NCBI GenBank assembly: GCA_035651455.1
Contig: DASRFR010000047.1
Span: 996,115-1,060,114, forward strand
From: DASRFR01 sp035651455
GTDB lineage: Bacteria > Acidobacteriota > Terriglobia > Terriglobales > Acidobacteriaceae
Direction: 5' to 3'
DNA: 64,000 nucleotides
In this document: one piece after another, positions 33,500 to 41,284 of the stretch
Layout: each line of letters begins with the position of its first letter
How positions within the stretch are numbered: the first letter of the stretch is position 1
Position numbers and translations under genes: made by a program
Notes under the pieces: model-generated
Database searches by the model: none
Told to the model about the DNA's origin: nothing
The model's input: only the letters and a program-made list of their open reading frames with translations

Positions 33500-36274
33500 C
33501 TAGCGGGTAACCGCTTTTCCAACCGATCGATGCAAGCGCTCCTTCGCTGCCCGGGCAACCTCGCGAAGCAGCGGATCGGAATCGTTCAAGCAGCGCGTCA
33601 ATTCGCCTTCCAGTGCGGTAACGCCGAGGGATCCAATCGCGTAGGCGCCGCAGGAGCGCAGCCAGGGATCGTCGCTGGAGACCAACGCCACCACGGCCTC
33701 TTCGCGGTTCACGATTTCTGTTCTTACCAGGCGGTTGGCAATTCTCGCCTTCTCTTCCACGCTTACCTTTCGGTCCAGCAGCGGCAACAGCATGCCCCGC
33801 AATTGCGTTTTAAGGATGTTATCCAGGAACTCGAGGGCATTATCGCGAACGGTGATGTTCTTCGATTGCAAGCCCATATAGACCGCGTGCAGTTCAAGGC
33901 TGGGATGGAGTAATGCAAGCAGGCGAAAAATGCGTTCAAGCTCTTGTGTCATCGATTCCGACATCGCCTGGGCCATACCTTGATCGCCATCCTGCGAGGA
34001 CTGCAGGGCATGCAAAATCTGGTAAGAGCGGTAGTGGCCCAGAATTTCTGCGGCGAGCACCGTTTCCACCATCGCAATGTCGATCTCCAATTCCGGATGC
34101 ATTCGGTGCAGTTTGTTGAGAGCCCGGATGATGGAAAACCGCAAGAAGGAATCACTTTGCAGCATGTTCTCAACTAAGGCCCACTCCGCTGAGCGCGTCC
34201 CGATCGAGACCAGGATGGGAGGGATTTCCCGTCGTATCTCAATGGCCACGGAAGTGTCTCCAAGATGGTCGCGGAGAGAGCCCACGATACTCTCCCCAAA
34301 GCTCGCCAGAGCCTTGGCTGCTTCCCGACCCAGCACAGGGTGCGCCAGGCGGTCAAGCAAGTCGCCAACCAGACGGCGCTTTCCCAGTTTTCCCACCGAA
34401 CGGATAGCTTCGCTAGCAACGGACGTATTAGCGTCCGCCAGCAAATTGGCGAGCAGGGGGTCGAAGCTGTCGGGCAACTCTCCGAGCAGCCGCGCGACTT
34501 CCGTCTTGGTGCGCTCCGATTGGGAACCAGCTTCGGCAACTATGCCCATCAGGATTTGGCGCGCAGCCTCAAGATTTTGCGCCTCGCCGGGCCGTCCCAA
34601 ATAGGCGACGACCGCTGAACTGACGGAGAAATCCTCAAAATCGCCAACGTCAGGGATTAACTCCAGCGGATCCACGTGCGCATTGTGCGTCAGGTACAAC
34701 AGTGCATCTGTGCGTACGCTGAGGTCAGGATCATGAAGCAGTCGCTCGATTTCCGGGCGAGCTGTTTTGTCTCCGGCCTCCGACAGGATGGAAATGGCTT
34801 TGCTCCGGATTTGCGCGGCCGGATGGCTAAGCAGACTGCGGACGGCGGGGTGAACGGCCCGCTTGTCGACCTGCAACAAATCGAGCGCGTAAAGAATTTC
34901 GTTGGGATCTGAAGCGGAGATATTTGTGGCGAGAAGATCGGCCGTCGAGCGGTCCAACACCAGTGACGGAATCTGTTCCGCTTCAAGCTGGTGCTGGCTG
35001 ACGTTTTGTTTCAGTACAGCCACGTATTCGCGCCGCGCCACCAAAACTGCAAACAGCCATGCGGCAACTAGAAACAGCGCAACCCAACTCAGGTCACGGG
35101 CCGGAAACCTGAGAACCGTCGCGAAAAAAAATACGGTCAAACCGGCCCCGCCATCCCCGAAGCGCCAGATCACAGTATCGATGAACCACTTCACCCGCAG
35201 CTTGATCCCGCTGGAAATAGGAAGGTAGAGCAACTCGGTGGTGGACCGGTCAATGGAATACCGCAAAATCTGATCGCTGCCGCGCAGCGCGACGGCTGCG
35301 CTGAGAGTTCCAAAAATCAGCAGGCCTGCTGAACCCAGGAGAATGGTAATGGGCAGCAGCGCCAACGAAGTGCCAATCCCGAAGCGCCGGACGAATCGCG
35401 TGGTGAGGAGCAGTTGGAACGCGAGTGATGCCAACCCAGAGTAGAAATTGAACCCGCCAAAATAGACAGCCAGGGCATCTTTGCTCACCAGGTACTGCTG
35501 GGCGATTGCCATGAACTGCCATCCGGTGAGGGTGGTTAAGCAAGACGAGATGCAGATCACGGTAGCGATGGACCGCAAATAGGGCGACGCAAAGATCAAC
35601 CGCAAGCTCGACACGTTGCCGCTGGCCGCCTGCGCGCCGGCTTGTCCAGACGAGGCTTGTTCTCTAAAGTGGGTTTGCGCATGGCGCCAGGTGAGCATGA
35701 CCAGGCAGGCGCAGGTGCCAAGGAGCACGGCCATAGCCAGGAGCAGGCTCTCCGTTCCGAATGCCTTAACCAGGGTGCGCGAAAGAAAACCTGCGAAGAT
35801 CCAGCCTAGAATGGCTCCCCCGCCCACCATCCCGAAGATCCGTTTGGCTTCTCGCGTTGTGAGAATGCAGTTTGCCAGGGTCCATATCTGTGTGGGCGCG
35901 AGGACGGCAACTATCTTTACCCACGCATAGAAGACTGGGAAAAGCCAGATCATGTGCGGGCGCTTCTCGGAGAACGCCCAGAACAAAACGCACGTGGAAG
36001 CGAAGAAGCATAGGCTGGCGGCGACCAGGTTCGCCAGCGCAGTGTGCCGAGTCAGGAGCACATAGCTGCCCACTACCAGCGAAATCAATGCCGCACTAGC
36101 AATGTCGACGAGTGCCAGGTGTCTCGCTTGAAATCGCGACAGGAACAAGGCAGCGCCTGCCACCTTGCCGACGACCGTGCTGGTGATTGCGAGAAAAAGA
36201 CATGCGCAGAGAAGTGTTCCCCGCCCCAAATCACCAGGGTGAATATTCAGAGCGCGCTCGATCCACGCTTTCAT
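33500..36274 (-). CDS. Nucleotide-transporter-like (TLC/NTT) membrane protein fused to HEAT repeats
   Basis: A 924-aa protein. The N-terminal half (about 1-430) has 10-12 hydrophobic spans and, at about 340-385, RSTTELLYLPISSGIKLRVK followed by FIDTVIWRFGDGGAG. That stretch parallels the D-x-T-K-E-x-x-Y-I-P-L and K-x-x-x-D-x-x-x-x-R-x-G-x-x-G signature of ADP/ATP translocase-like NTT carriers. The C-terminal half (about 450-920) is helical HEAT-like repeats, for example VHPAVRSLLSHPAAQIRSKA and WLRSCGAYAIGSLGVTALEGEL. NTT carriers move nucleotides across membranes; whether this one does is inference. It follows the phosphatase gene by 17 bases in the same operon, which argues for a shared role. 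The HEAT part may be a protein-docking scaffold. Confidence 0.72.
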   Translation of the reverse strand: MKAWIERALNIHPGDLGRGTLLCACLFLAITSTVVGKVAGAALFLSRFQARHLALVDIASAALISLVVGSYVLLTRHTALANLVAASLCFFASTCVLFWAFSEKRPHMIWLFPVFYAWVKIVAVLAPTQIWTLANCILTTREAKRIFGMVGGGAILGWIFAGFLSRTLVKAFGTESLLLAMAVLLGTCACLVMLTWRHAQTHFREQASSGQAGAQAASGNVSSLRLIFASPYLRSIATVICISSCLTTLTGWQFMAIAQQYLVSKDALAVYFGGFNFYSGLASLAFQLLLTTRFVRRFGIGTSLALLPITILLGSAGLLIFGTLSAAVALRGSDQILRYSIDRSTTELLYLPISSGIKLRVKWFIDTVIWRFGDGGAGLTVFFFATVLRFPARDLSWVALFLVAAWLFAVLVARREYVAVLKQNVSQHQLEAEQIPSLVLDRSTADLLATNISASDPNEILYALDLLQVDKRAVHPAVRSLLSHPAAQIRSKAISILSEAGDKTARPEIERLLHDPDLSVRTDALLYLTHNAHVDPLELIPDVGDFEDFSVSSAVVAYLGRPGEAQNLEAARQILMGIVAEAGSQSERTKTEVARLLGELPDSFDPLLANLLADANTSVASEAIRSVGKLGKRRLVGDLLDRLAHPVLGREAAKALASFGESIVGSLRDHLGDTSVAIEIRREIPPILVSIGTRSAEWALVENMLQSDSFLRFSIIRALNKLHRMHPELEIDIAMVETVLAAEILGHYRSYQILHALQSSQDGDQGMAQAMSESMTQELERIFRLLALLHPSLELHAVYMGLQSKNITVRDNALEFLDNILKTQLRGMLLPLLDRKVSVEEKARIANRLVRTEIVNREEAVVALVSSDDPWLRSCGAYAIGSLGVTALEGELTRCLNDSDPLLREVARAAKERLHRSVGKAVTR

Positions 36275-36291
36275 AGTGGAAGACTCTTTCG

Positions 36292-37605
36292 CTAGTTCTT
36301 TGTCCCCACAACTGTGACCGCGGAGAGGTCCGTTCCGCCGAGCATGTCCTTTGCATCTTTCCCCGCCTTCGCGCTGTTCGGCGGGGAAACTTTGGCGGAC
36401 TGCAACACAACCCGCTGTTCCAGGTACTCGGCCGCGATCTCTCCGTCACCGCGGATTTCCAGGGCCGAGGGCTTCCCTCCAGGATAGTAGCTGCCCAGCA
36501 TGCCGGTGTCGATCAGGAACACCTTCCCGTCGAAACGGGAGCGTATGTGCTTCTCCTTTTGCACGGTGTGGCCCACGACGATCGATGTCGCACCACAGAC
36601 TTGCAAAATTTTTGGGAGCTGCGAGTTGCCCTCTTCCTCGCTCCACTCGTCGTAGCCGCGGAACCACAAAGGACCGTTGGGGCGCACACTGAGCCAGTCC
36701 TGCAGGCCGATAAATGGCGTGATCTGATATTGCAGTTGCTCCGGTTGAGGGACTGGATGCGCGCGCTCCACCCGCAGCTCGGCCTGCACCACGGCGACGA
36801 TCTCCTGCAGAGTGAAAAACGGCAGAATCAATCCTCGGCCCACCAGGTATTGCCGGGTGGTGTCGAAAGTAGTGATCTCTTCGTGTATCCGAGAGTTGAT
36901 AGTATCGAGCCCCATGGCCGCTATACTCGGATCGAGTCCGCCGTGGAGAAATACAACATTGCCTATCTTCACGATGGCCGGGCGACCACGCACCCACTTC
37001 CCATATTTACCACCGGGAGAAAATGCCTCACGCTGCTCCAGGAATCCCAGCGGGTGTTGCGCCGTCCAGTCAGCCTCGGTGAGATTTTGTACGGCAGGCA
37101 GTTCCGCCATCAAGTTCGCGTGCCCGGCACGCCACTTTGAAAAGGCCTGCCACGCTGAGCGCCGATGCTTCTCAGAATTTTCTTCGGCAAAACTGGCGTA
37201 GTTTTCTGGCGTTACATAGCGCAGGTCGCCCATGAGGTTCATCACTTCATGGTTGCCGAGCACGCTCACCACGCGGCCGCCTGCCTTTTTCGCCTCGGGT
37301 TCCAGCGTCATGACCAGGTCCATCACTTCTCGAGGCCTGGGACCGCGATCGATCAAGTCTCCGACCTGAACGAAAACAGTGGCGCCGCCATGCCAACGGC
37401 GCTCCTGGTCGATAAGGCCGGCCTTCTGAAGAATGGCCACAAAGTCATCGAGATCGCCGTGGACGTCTCCGACGGCAACAGTGCCGGGTTGCGCAGCCCA
37501 GAGATTGATCGGAACAAGTGTGCAAAGGGCAATCGCCAACAGCAGGTGGCGTCGCTGCCGCAGGAAGAGTGCCATCGAGAAAAGATGCTTGTGTTCAGCG
37601 ACCAC
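36292..37605 (-). CDS. Exported PPP-type metallophosphatase (Shewanella-like phosphatase type)
   Basis: A calcineurin-fold phosphatase of up to 437 aa with an N-terminal export segment (HLLLAIALCTLVPINLWA). The metal-ligand motifs are all present: GDVHGD, GDLIDRG, GNHE, VFLHGG and VVGHT. The combination with EVMNLMGDLRYV resembles the Shewanella-like (Shelphs) branch of Ser/Thr/Tyr protein phosphatases. The GTG at 37605 has a GGAA about 9 bases upstream; the ATG at 37575 is an alternative that leaves a more usual signal peptide. It heads the operon with the NTT-HEAT gene and is divergent from kinase-like copy 2, so a kinase-like and a phosphatase gene share one control region. Confidence 0.86.
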   Translation of the reverse strand: MVAEHKHLFSMALFLRQRRHLLLAIALCTLVPINLWAAQPGTVAVGDVHGDLDDFVAILQKAGLIDQERRWHGGATVFVQVGDLIDRGPRPREVMDLVMTLEPEAKKAGGRVVSVLGNHEVMNLMGDLRYVTPENYASFAEENSEKHRRSAWQAFSKWRAGHANLMAELPAVQNLTEADWTAQHPLGFLEQREAFSPGGKYGKWVRGRPAIVKIGNVVFLHGGLDPSIAAMGLDTINSRIHEEITTFDTTRQYLVGRGLILPFFTLQEIVAVVQAELRVERAHPVPQPEQLQYQITPFIGLQDWLSVRPNGPLWFRGYDEWSEEEGNSQLPKILQVCGATSIVVGHTVQKEKHIRSRFDGKVFLIDTGMLGSYYPGGKPSALEIRGDGEIAAEYLEQRVVLQSAKVSPPNSAKAGKDAKDMLGGTDLSAVTVVGTKN

Positions 37606-37682
37606 TTGTGGTTTCCATCGCTTGAGCGGCGCAGATCACGGCCCCACCGTGGCCCAAACACAGAGCCTTCAGCGGGTGCCGA

Positions 37683-37712
37683 AGCATAGCTCTGGCCTTA
37701 ACCGACTGTAAA
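37683..37712 (-). promoter_or_regulatory. Promoter of the phosphatase/NTT-HEAT unit
   Basis: On the minus strand TTTACA and TATGCT are 18 bases apart, about 75 bases before the phosphatase start. It closely matches the promoter at 33416-33444, including GCTTTACA and the region just before the -10 box. Confidence 0.6.
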
Positions 37713-37810
37713 GCGCAATCTTGACAGGCATATACCTCCTGCGAGGATTTGGGTTGCGAAGTGACGGGCCGGGGAGGTAGATTGTGGGCGCCATTCGGGG
37801 AGGGTATTCC

Positions 37811-38635
37811 GTGTACACAACAACTTCTTGTTCGCGGAACTTCGTTGTTCCCTTATTGCTTTGTCTTATTTGTGCAGGCACGATCTGCGCGGCCGACGAC
37901 TCGACCCTTACCAAGGAACAAATCAAGCATTTCCTGCTCACGGCGAAAGTGGTGTCCAGCAAGCAATCGAGCAAGGGCGTCACGCATCCCTGGCGCTTGA
38001 CACTGAGCGATGGCACCATCACTCACGACGCCTCGTTTCAGTCGGTAAATGAGCACAAAAACAATGTGCAATTCGAGAGCGGACGCAATGAGCTGACCTT
38101 CGTCGACTCCTACAAATACAATGTGGCCGCCTACTCATTGGCCGAACTACTTGAAGTGGACGATATGCTGCCCGTCTATGTCGAGCGCAGCTGGCGAGGC
38201 GACCCCGGTTCACTCAGCTGGTGGCTGCCAGTGAAGATGGACGAGGACGAGCGCGTAAAGCAGAAGATAGCGATTCCCGATCAAGACGCATGGAATAAGC
38301 AAATGTACCAGATTCGGGTTTTCGATCAACTCATCGCGGACACCGACCCAAATCTGACGAACGTCCTGATCGGTCAAGACTGGCACATTTGGAGGATCGA
38401 CTTCACACGCGCCTTCCGCGCAGATAAGAACCTGAAAAATCCAGCCGATTTGGTCCGCTGTGACCGCCGGCTGCTTGAAAAATTGAAAGCTTTGGACGAA
38501 AAACAAGTCACGGAGCACACCAAGGCTTATTTAAACAAGAACGAAATCAAGGCTGTAATGGCGCGGCGTGACAGAATCGTTGAACGCTTTGACAAGCTCA
38601 TTGCTGAAAAAGGCGAGAGCGAGGTACTCTACTGA
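37811..38635 (+). CDS. Secreted atypical-kinase-like protein, copy 2
   Basis: A 274-aa protein with signal peptide (FVVPLLLCLICAGTICA). It aligns with the product of 31958-32800 over the whole mature length: RLTLSDGTITHDASFQ, SYKYNVAAYSLAELL, LPVYVERSW, GSLSWWLPVKMDE, the catalytic-loop-like DPNLTNVLIG, WRIDFTRAF and the C-terminal ESEVLY. All candidate catalytic Asp/Asn residues are shared. Two in-frame GTG starts both have strong ribosome binding sites: 37784 (GGGGAGG 6 bases before) and 37811 (GGAGGG 6 bases before). I report the second because it gives a normal signal peptide. It is divergent from the exported phosphatase. Confidence 0.6.
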   Translation: MYTTTSCSRNFVVPLLLCLICAGTICAADDSTLTKEQIKHFLLTAKVVSSKQSSKGVTHPWRLTLSDGTITHDASFQSVNEHKNNVQFESGRNELTFVDSYKYNVAAYSLAELLEVDDMLPVYVERSWRGDPGSLSWWLPVKMDEDERVKQKIAIPDQDAWNKQMYQIRVFDQLIADTDPNLTNVLIGQDWHIWRIDFTRAFRADKNLKNPADLVRCDRRLLEKLKALDEKQVTEHTKAYLNKNEIKAVMARRDRIVERFDKLIAEKGESEVLY

Positions 38636-38802
38636 ACCTTAACTTCGGCACGCTCACCACGTTGATGCTGGCGTACTCGCGACGGCGTAAAGGCAAAAAA
38701 GCAGCAATCAGTCGAGAGACGTGGCCGCCAACTGGTTTTTGAAAAAACGGGCTTTCTTTTCCCTCGAATGATTACCGATCTCAAAAAGGAGGAGATCTCA
38801 TC

Positions 38803-39189
38803 GTGAACAGACTACTCACTGTGTTGTTTGTTGCTTCGGTACTTGCTTACTTGCCGTTAATTCCGGTTTCCGCTCAGGAAAGCCAGGAGCAGGCAAAGAC
38901 GACTGCCGCTGATGCGAAAGGTGCAAAGCAGGCTCGCTGGGAGGGCGTCATCACCAGGAGCAGCAAGGATAACTCCACCCTAACCGTCCGCCAGAGAGGC
39001 TCGGACGTCGAAAAGACGGTTGTCTACGACAGTTCGACCAAATGGACGAGCCAAGAACACGGCAGCAAGAAAATCACGCCTATCGACGCCAGCCAGGTTA
39101 ATGATAATGACCGGGTTATTTGCCTGGGGACCTGGGACAAAAATGGCGCACTACACGCCAGTCTCATTTCAAAGCGAGTGACGCCGTAG
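38803..39189 (+). CDS. Small secreted beta-rich protein (DUF5666-like), copy 2
   Basis: A 128-aa protein with signal peptide (LLTVLFVASVLAYLPLIPVSAQ), an Ala/Lys-rich linker and a beta-rich domain matching copy 1: RWEGVITRSSKDNSTLTVR, YDSSTKWT and the closing CLGTWDKNGALHASLISK. The GTG start follows an AAGGAGGAG at a suitable distance. It is downstream of kinase-like copy 2 (167-base gap) and followed by an intrinsic terminator at 39280, so the two probably form one unit. Function unknown; repeated pairing with the kinase-like genes suggests a partner or substrate. Confidence 0.62.
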   Translation: MNRLLTVLFVASVLAYLPLIPVSAQESQEQAKTTAADAKGAKQARWEGVITRSSKDNSTLTVRQRGSDVEKTVVYDSSTKWTSQEHGSKKITPIDASQVNDNDRVICLGTWDKNGALHASLISKRVTP

Positions 39190-39279
39190 CGAGAGTTGAT
39201 AGGGCTCTCGATGCAGCAAATCGGTAAGCAAAGGAGAAGATAGTCTCAGGTCGGTACTGAAAACCAAGCCTGATTTTCG

Positions 39280-39320
39280 GGGGAAGCCATGGCGGAAGTG
39301 GCTTCCCCATAAGTTTTTAT
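39280..39320 (+). terminator. Intrinsic terminator after the kinase-like unit
   Basis: A perfect 10-base stem (GGGGAAGCCA/TGGCTTCCCC, 39280-39289 and 39299-39308) with a 9-base loop is followed by a T-rich stretch (AAGTTTTTATT). It closes the plus-strand unit 91 bases after the small protein gene. Confidence 0.75.
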
Positions 39321-39395
39321 TCGGCAAAGCACGTTACAGTCGGCATTGCCGTGCTCACCCGAGACATCCTGACGCGCTGACGCATACCGAGAGGA

Positions 39396-40436
39396 TTACG
39401 CTCTGGACGCCTTGGCCTCAATGACATCTCGTCCATCGCGCCGAGGAACCATGGCGACAGGGCCCTTGGAGGCTTCCCTGCACCGCTCCAACGCTTTCTG
39501 TTCCGCAGCGGTGATCTGATCAGAGCTCATCGATTGCTCAAGTCTCACTTTCAGTCGATCGATCTCCGTGGCAGCCTCGAGGTTGCTGCGCTCTGCCAAC
39601 AAGCACCACATGTAAGCGGCAATGGGATCCCGCGCCGTCTGCTCACCTTGCGAACATTCGTGCGCCAGTTTCAGCTGTGCCGACGTCAAATCCGCGTCAG
39701 CGTTTTCGATTGTTCTAGAGAGCCGCTCACCAGCGCTGCTGGCCGTTGCTTCCGCTGCCGGACTTGGCTGATTGACGGTCAAGAACAGCAGCTCCATACG
39801 GTTGGAGACTCCGACCTTGTCAAAAATACGCAGAAGATAGTTCTTAATGGTGTGTTTGCTCAACCCCAGCCGCTGGCCGATTTCACCATTTGTCAGACCT
39901 TCGGCTACGCAACGAACTACTTCCAACTCACGCTTTGAGAGGAGGTTGACTCCATTCGCATCGACGGCGCGAACCGAGGGCATGGTGATCAGCGCGTCCA
40001 GAGCGAAAATGAGATCTTTACGGTTAGCCCAAACCTGGCCGTCGTGGACGCAACGAATGCACTTTGTCAAAGTTTTATGTGATTCATTCTTCGAGAAAAT
40101 GCCGCGGGCGCCGGCGCGGAACGCCTCCACGACAGTTTCGCGCCGCGAAGACTCCAGCAGCATGATGCTCTTGAGGTTCGGCCGCATGGTGCGCAACTCG
40201 TGCACAATTTCAAATGCACGAGAGGGCGACTCGTCCAGATTAGAGCCGATTACGGCGATATCGATGGTTAGCTTCTGAGTGCTTTCCAGGATCTCACGAC
40301 CGGAGGAAACTGATGCAACCACGGTCATATCGCGGTTGCGCTCGATGACTTCGGCCAACAATTGAGTGTGAATTCTGCTACTGTCTGCGACTAAAACGCA
40401 GATCTTTGCCGCCTCGACCGACCCACGATCCGACAT
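39396..40436 (-). CDS. LuxR-type regulator with degenerate receiver and Sel1-like C-terminus
   Basis: A 346-aa protein: a receiver-like domain (about 10-130), a LuxR/NarL helix-turn-helix (LLSKRELEVVRCVAEGLTNGEIGQRLGLSKHTIKNYL, about 165-215) and a C-terminal Sel1-like helical segment (DPIAAYMWCLLAERS...). The phospho-acceptor Asp of the receiver is absent: the strand reads DIAVIGSN where D-V-V-L-L-D is expected. The N-terminal acidic residue (VADS) and the Lys (FSKNE) remain. It therefore probably works without classical phosphorylation. It is divergent from the EPS regulator at 41285 across 848 bases and could control EPS genes; that is inference. Confidence 0.83.
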   Translation of the reverse strand: MSDRGSVEAAKICVLVADSSRIHTQLLAEVIERNRDMTVVASVSSGREILESTQKLTIDIAVIGSNLDESPSRAFEIVHELRTMRPNLKSIMLLESSRRETVVEAFRAGARGIFSKNESHKTLTKCIRCVHDGQVWANRKDLIFALDALITMPSVRAVDANGVNLLSKRELEVVRCVAEGLTNGEIGQRLGLSKHTIKNYLLRIFDKVGVSNRMELLFLTVNQPSPAAEATASSAGERLSRTIENADADLTSAQLKLAHECSQGEQTARDPIAAYMWCLLAERSNLEAATEIDRLKVRLEQSMSSDQITAAEQKALERCREASKGPVAMVPRRDGRDVIEAKASRA

Positions 40437-41284
40437 TGGATCCTCTCTTTAGACACGAAAGGCCGGGCCCCAATCATCTCGAACATCAGACAACTTCAGT
40501 AAGCCGAAATACACAAATCCGAGATACGCATGAGACCTTTAACTTCAAAATCGGGGGACTTCCTACTGTCGGGGGAGAAACCTGACCATCCTGGCATCGC
40601 TGGGGGCAGCGACCCTAGTAGCAGGTGGCCATGCTTGAAAGTGATGCTATCGCACGTTTATGAGTAGGGCAAGGATAAAAAGTTTGCAACTGTGCAAAAT
40701 CGATCATCTCTGAAAACAGGGCACTTGTCGTTTTCTAATATGGCACTTTAGTGTTACTTCCAGCACCGGAACGCGCCAGTAGACCGCAATATCTGAGCTG
40801 CAGATTCTGGAGTAGAAGCTTCAGCAACTCTCGATGGTGCTTGGCTTTAGGCCACTCTTTCTCTGCTACCGCAATACGTAAGACCACGGATTTGAGCCGT
40901 CAAAACAGGACATGTGTCTCTAGGCCGAGCGTCGCTATCGCCAGTATCGGGCGACCTTAGTCCATTCAGGCGTGGCCGCATAGGTGAGGCCGACCACTTG
41001 CACGGATTTGCATTCACACTTAGTCTTGCGAACAGTAATTCACTTCCTTCCCCCCATTTGTAGTTCTCCCCCATCAATTGAAGTCGCTGGTCTTCGTGTG
41101 TCGACATGTTCCGCCTTGCGGCATGTGACTGAGAGGGCGAAGCTACGACCAGCGCGGGCCAAATCCCCATCAGGTCTATTCTTCCCAGCGTAGCTGAGTT
41201 CTGACCTTCAAGTGGTCAGCACTTCAGCTCTTCATTTTGACGCACATCTCCGAAAGCTAAAACAGGAAAACGAGGACGCCTTCC
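40437..41284. other. Long intergenic control region between two regulators
   Basis: These 848 bases hold no convincing gene; the small open frames lack family features. A dyad TTTGCA-actg-TGCAAA lies at 40683-40698. I found no good sigma-54 (-24/-12) promoter although the downstream gene is of the sigma-54-activator type. Promoters for both divergent regulators must lie here. Confidence 0.45.

Noticed and set aside
40751..41193. Small plus-strand open frames between the two regulators
   Set aside because: Cys/Ser/Arg-rich translations without features; treated as control region.
40437..41284. Possible sigma-54 promoter before the EPS regulator
   Set aside because: TGGCA-like starts exist (for example near 40741) but none has a TTGC-type -12 box at the required spacing.
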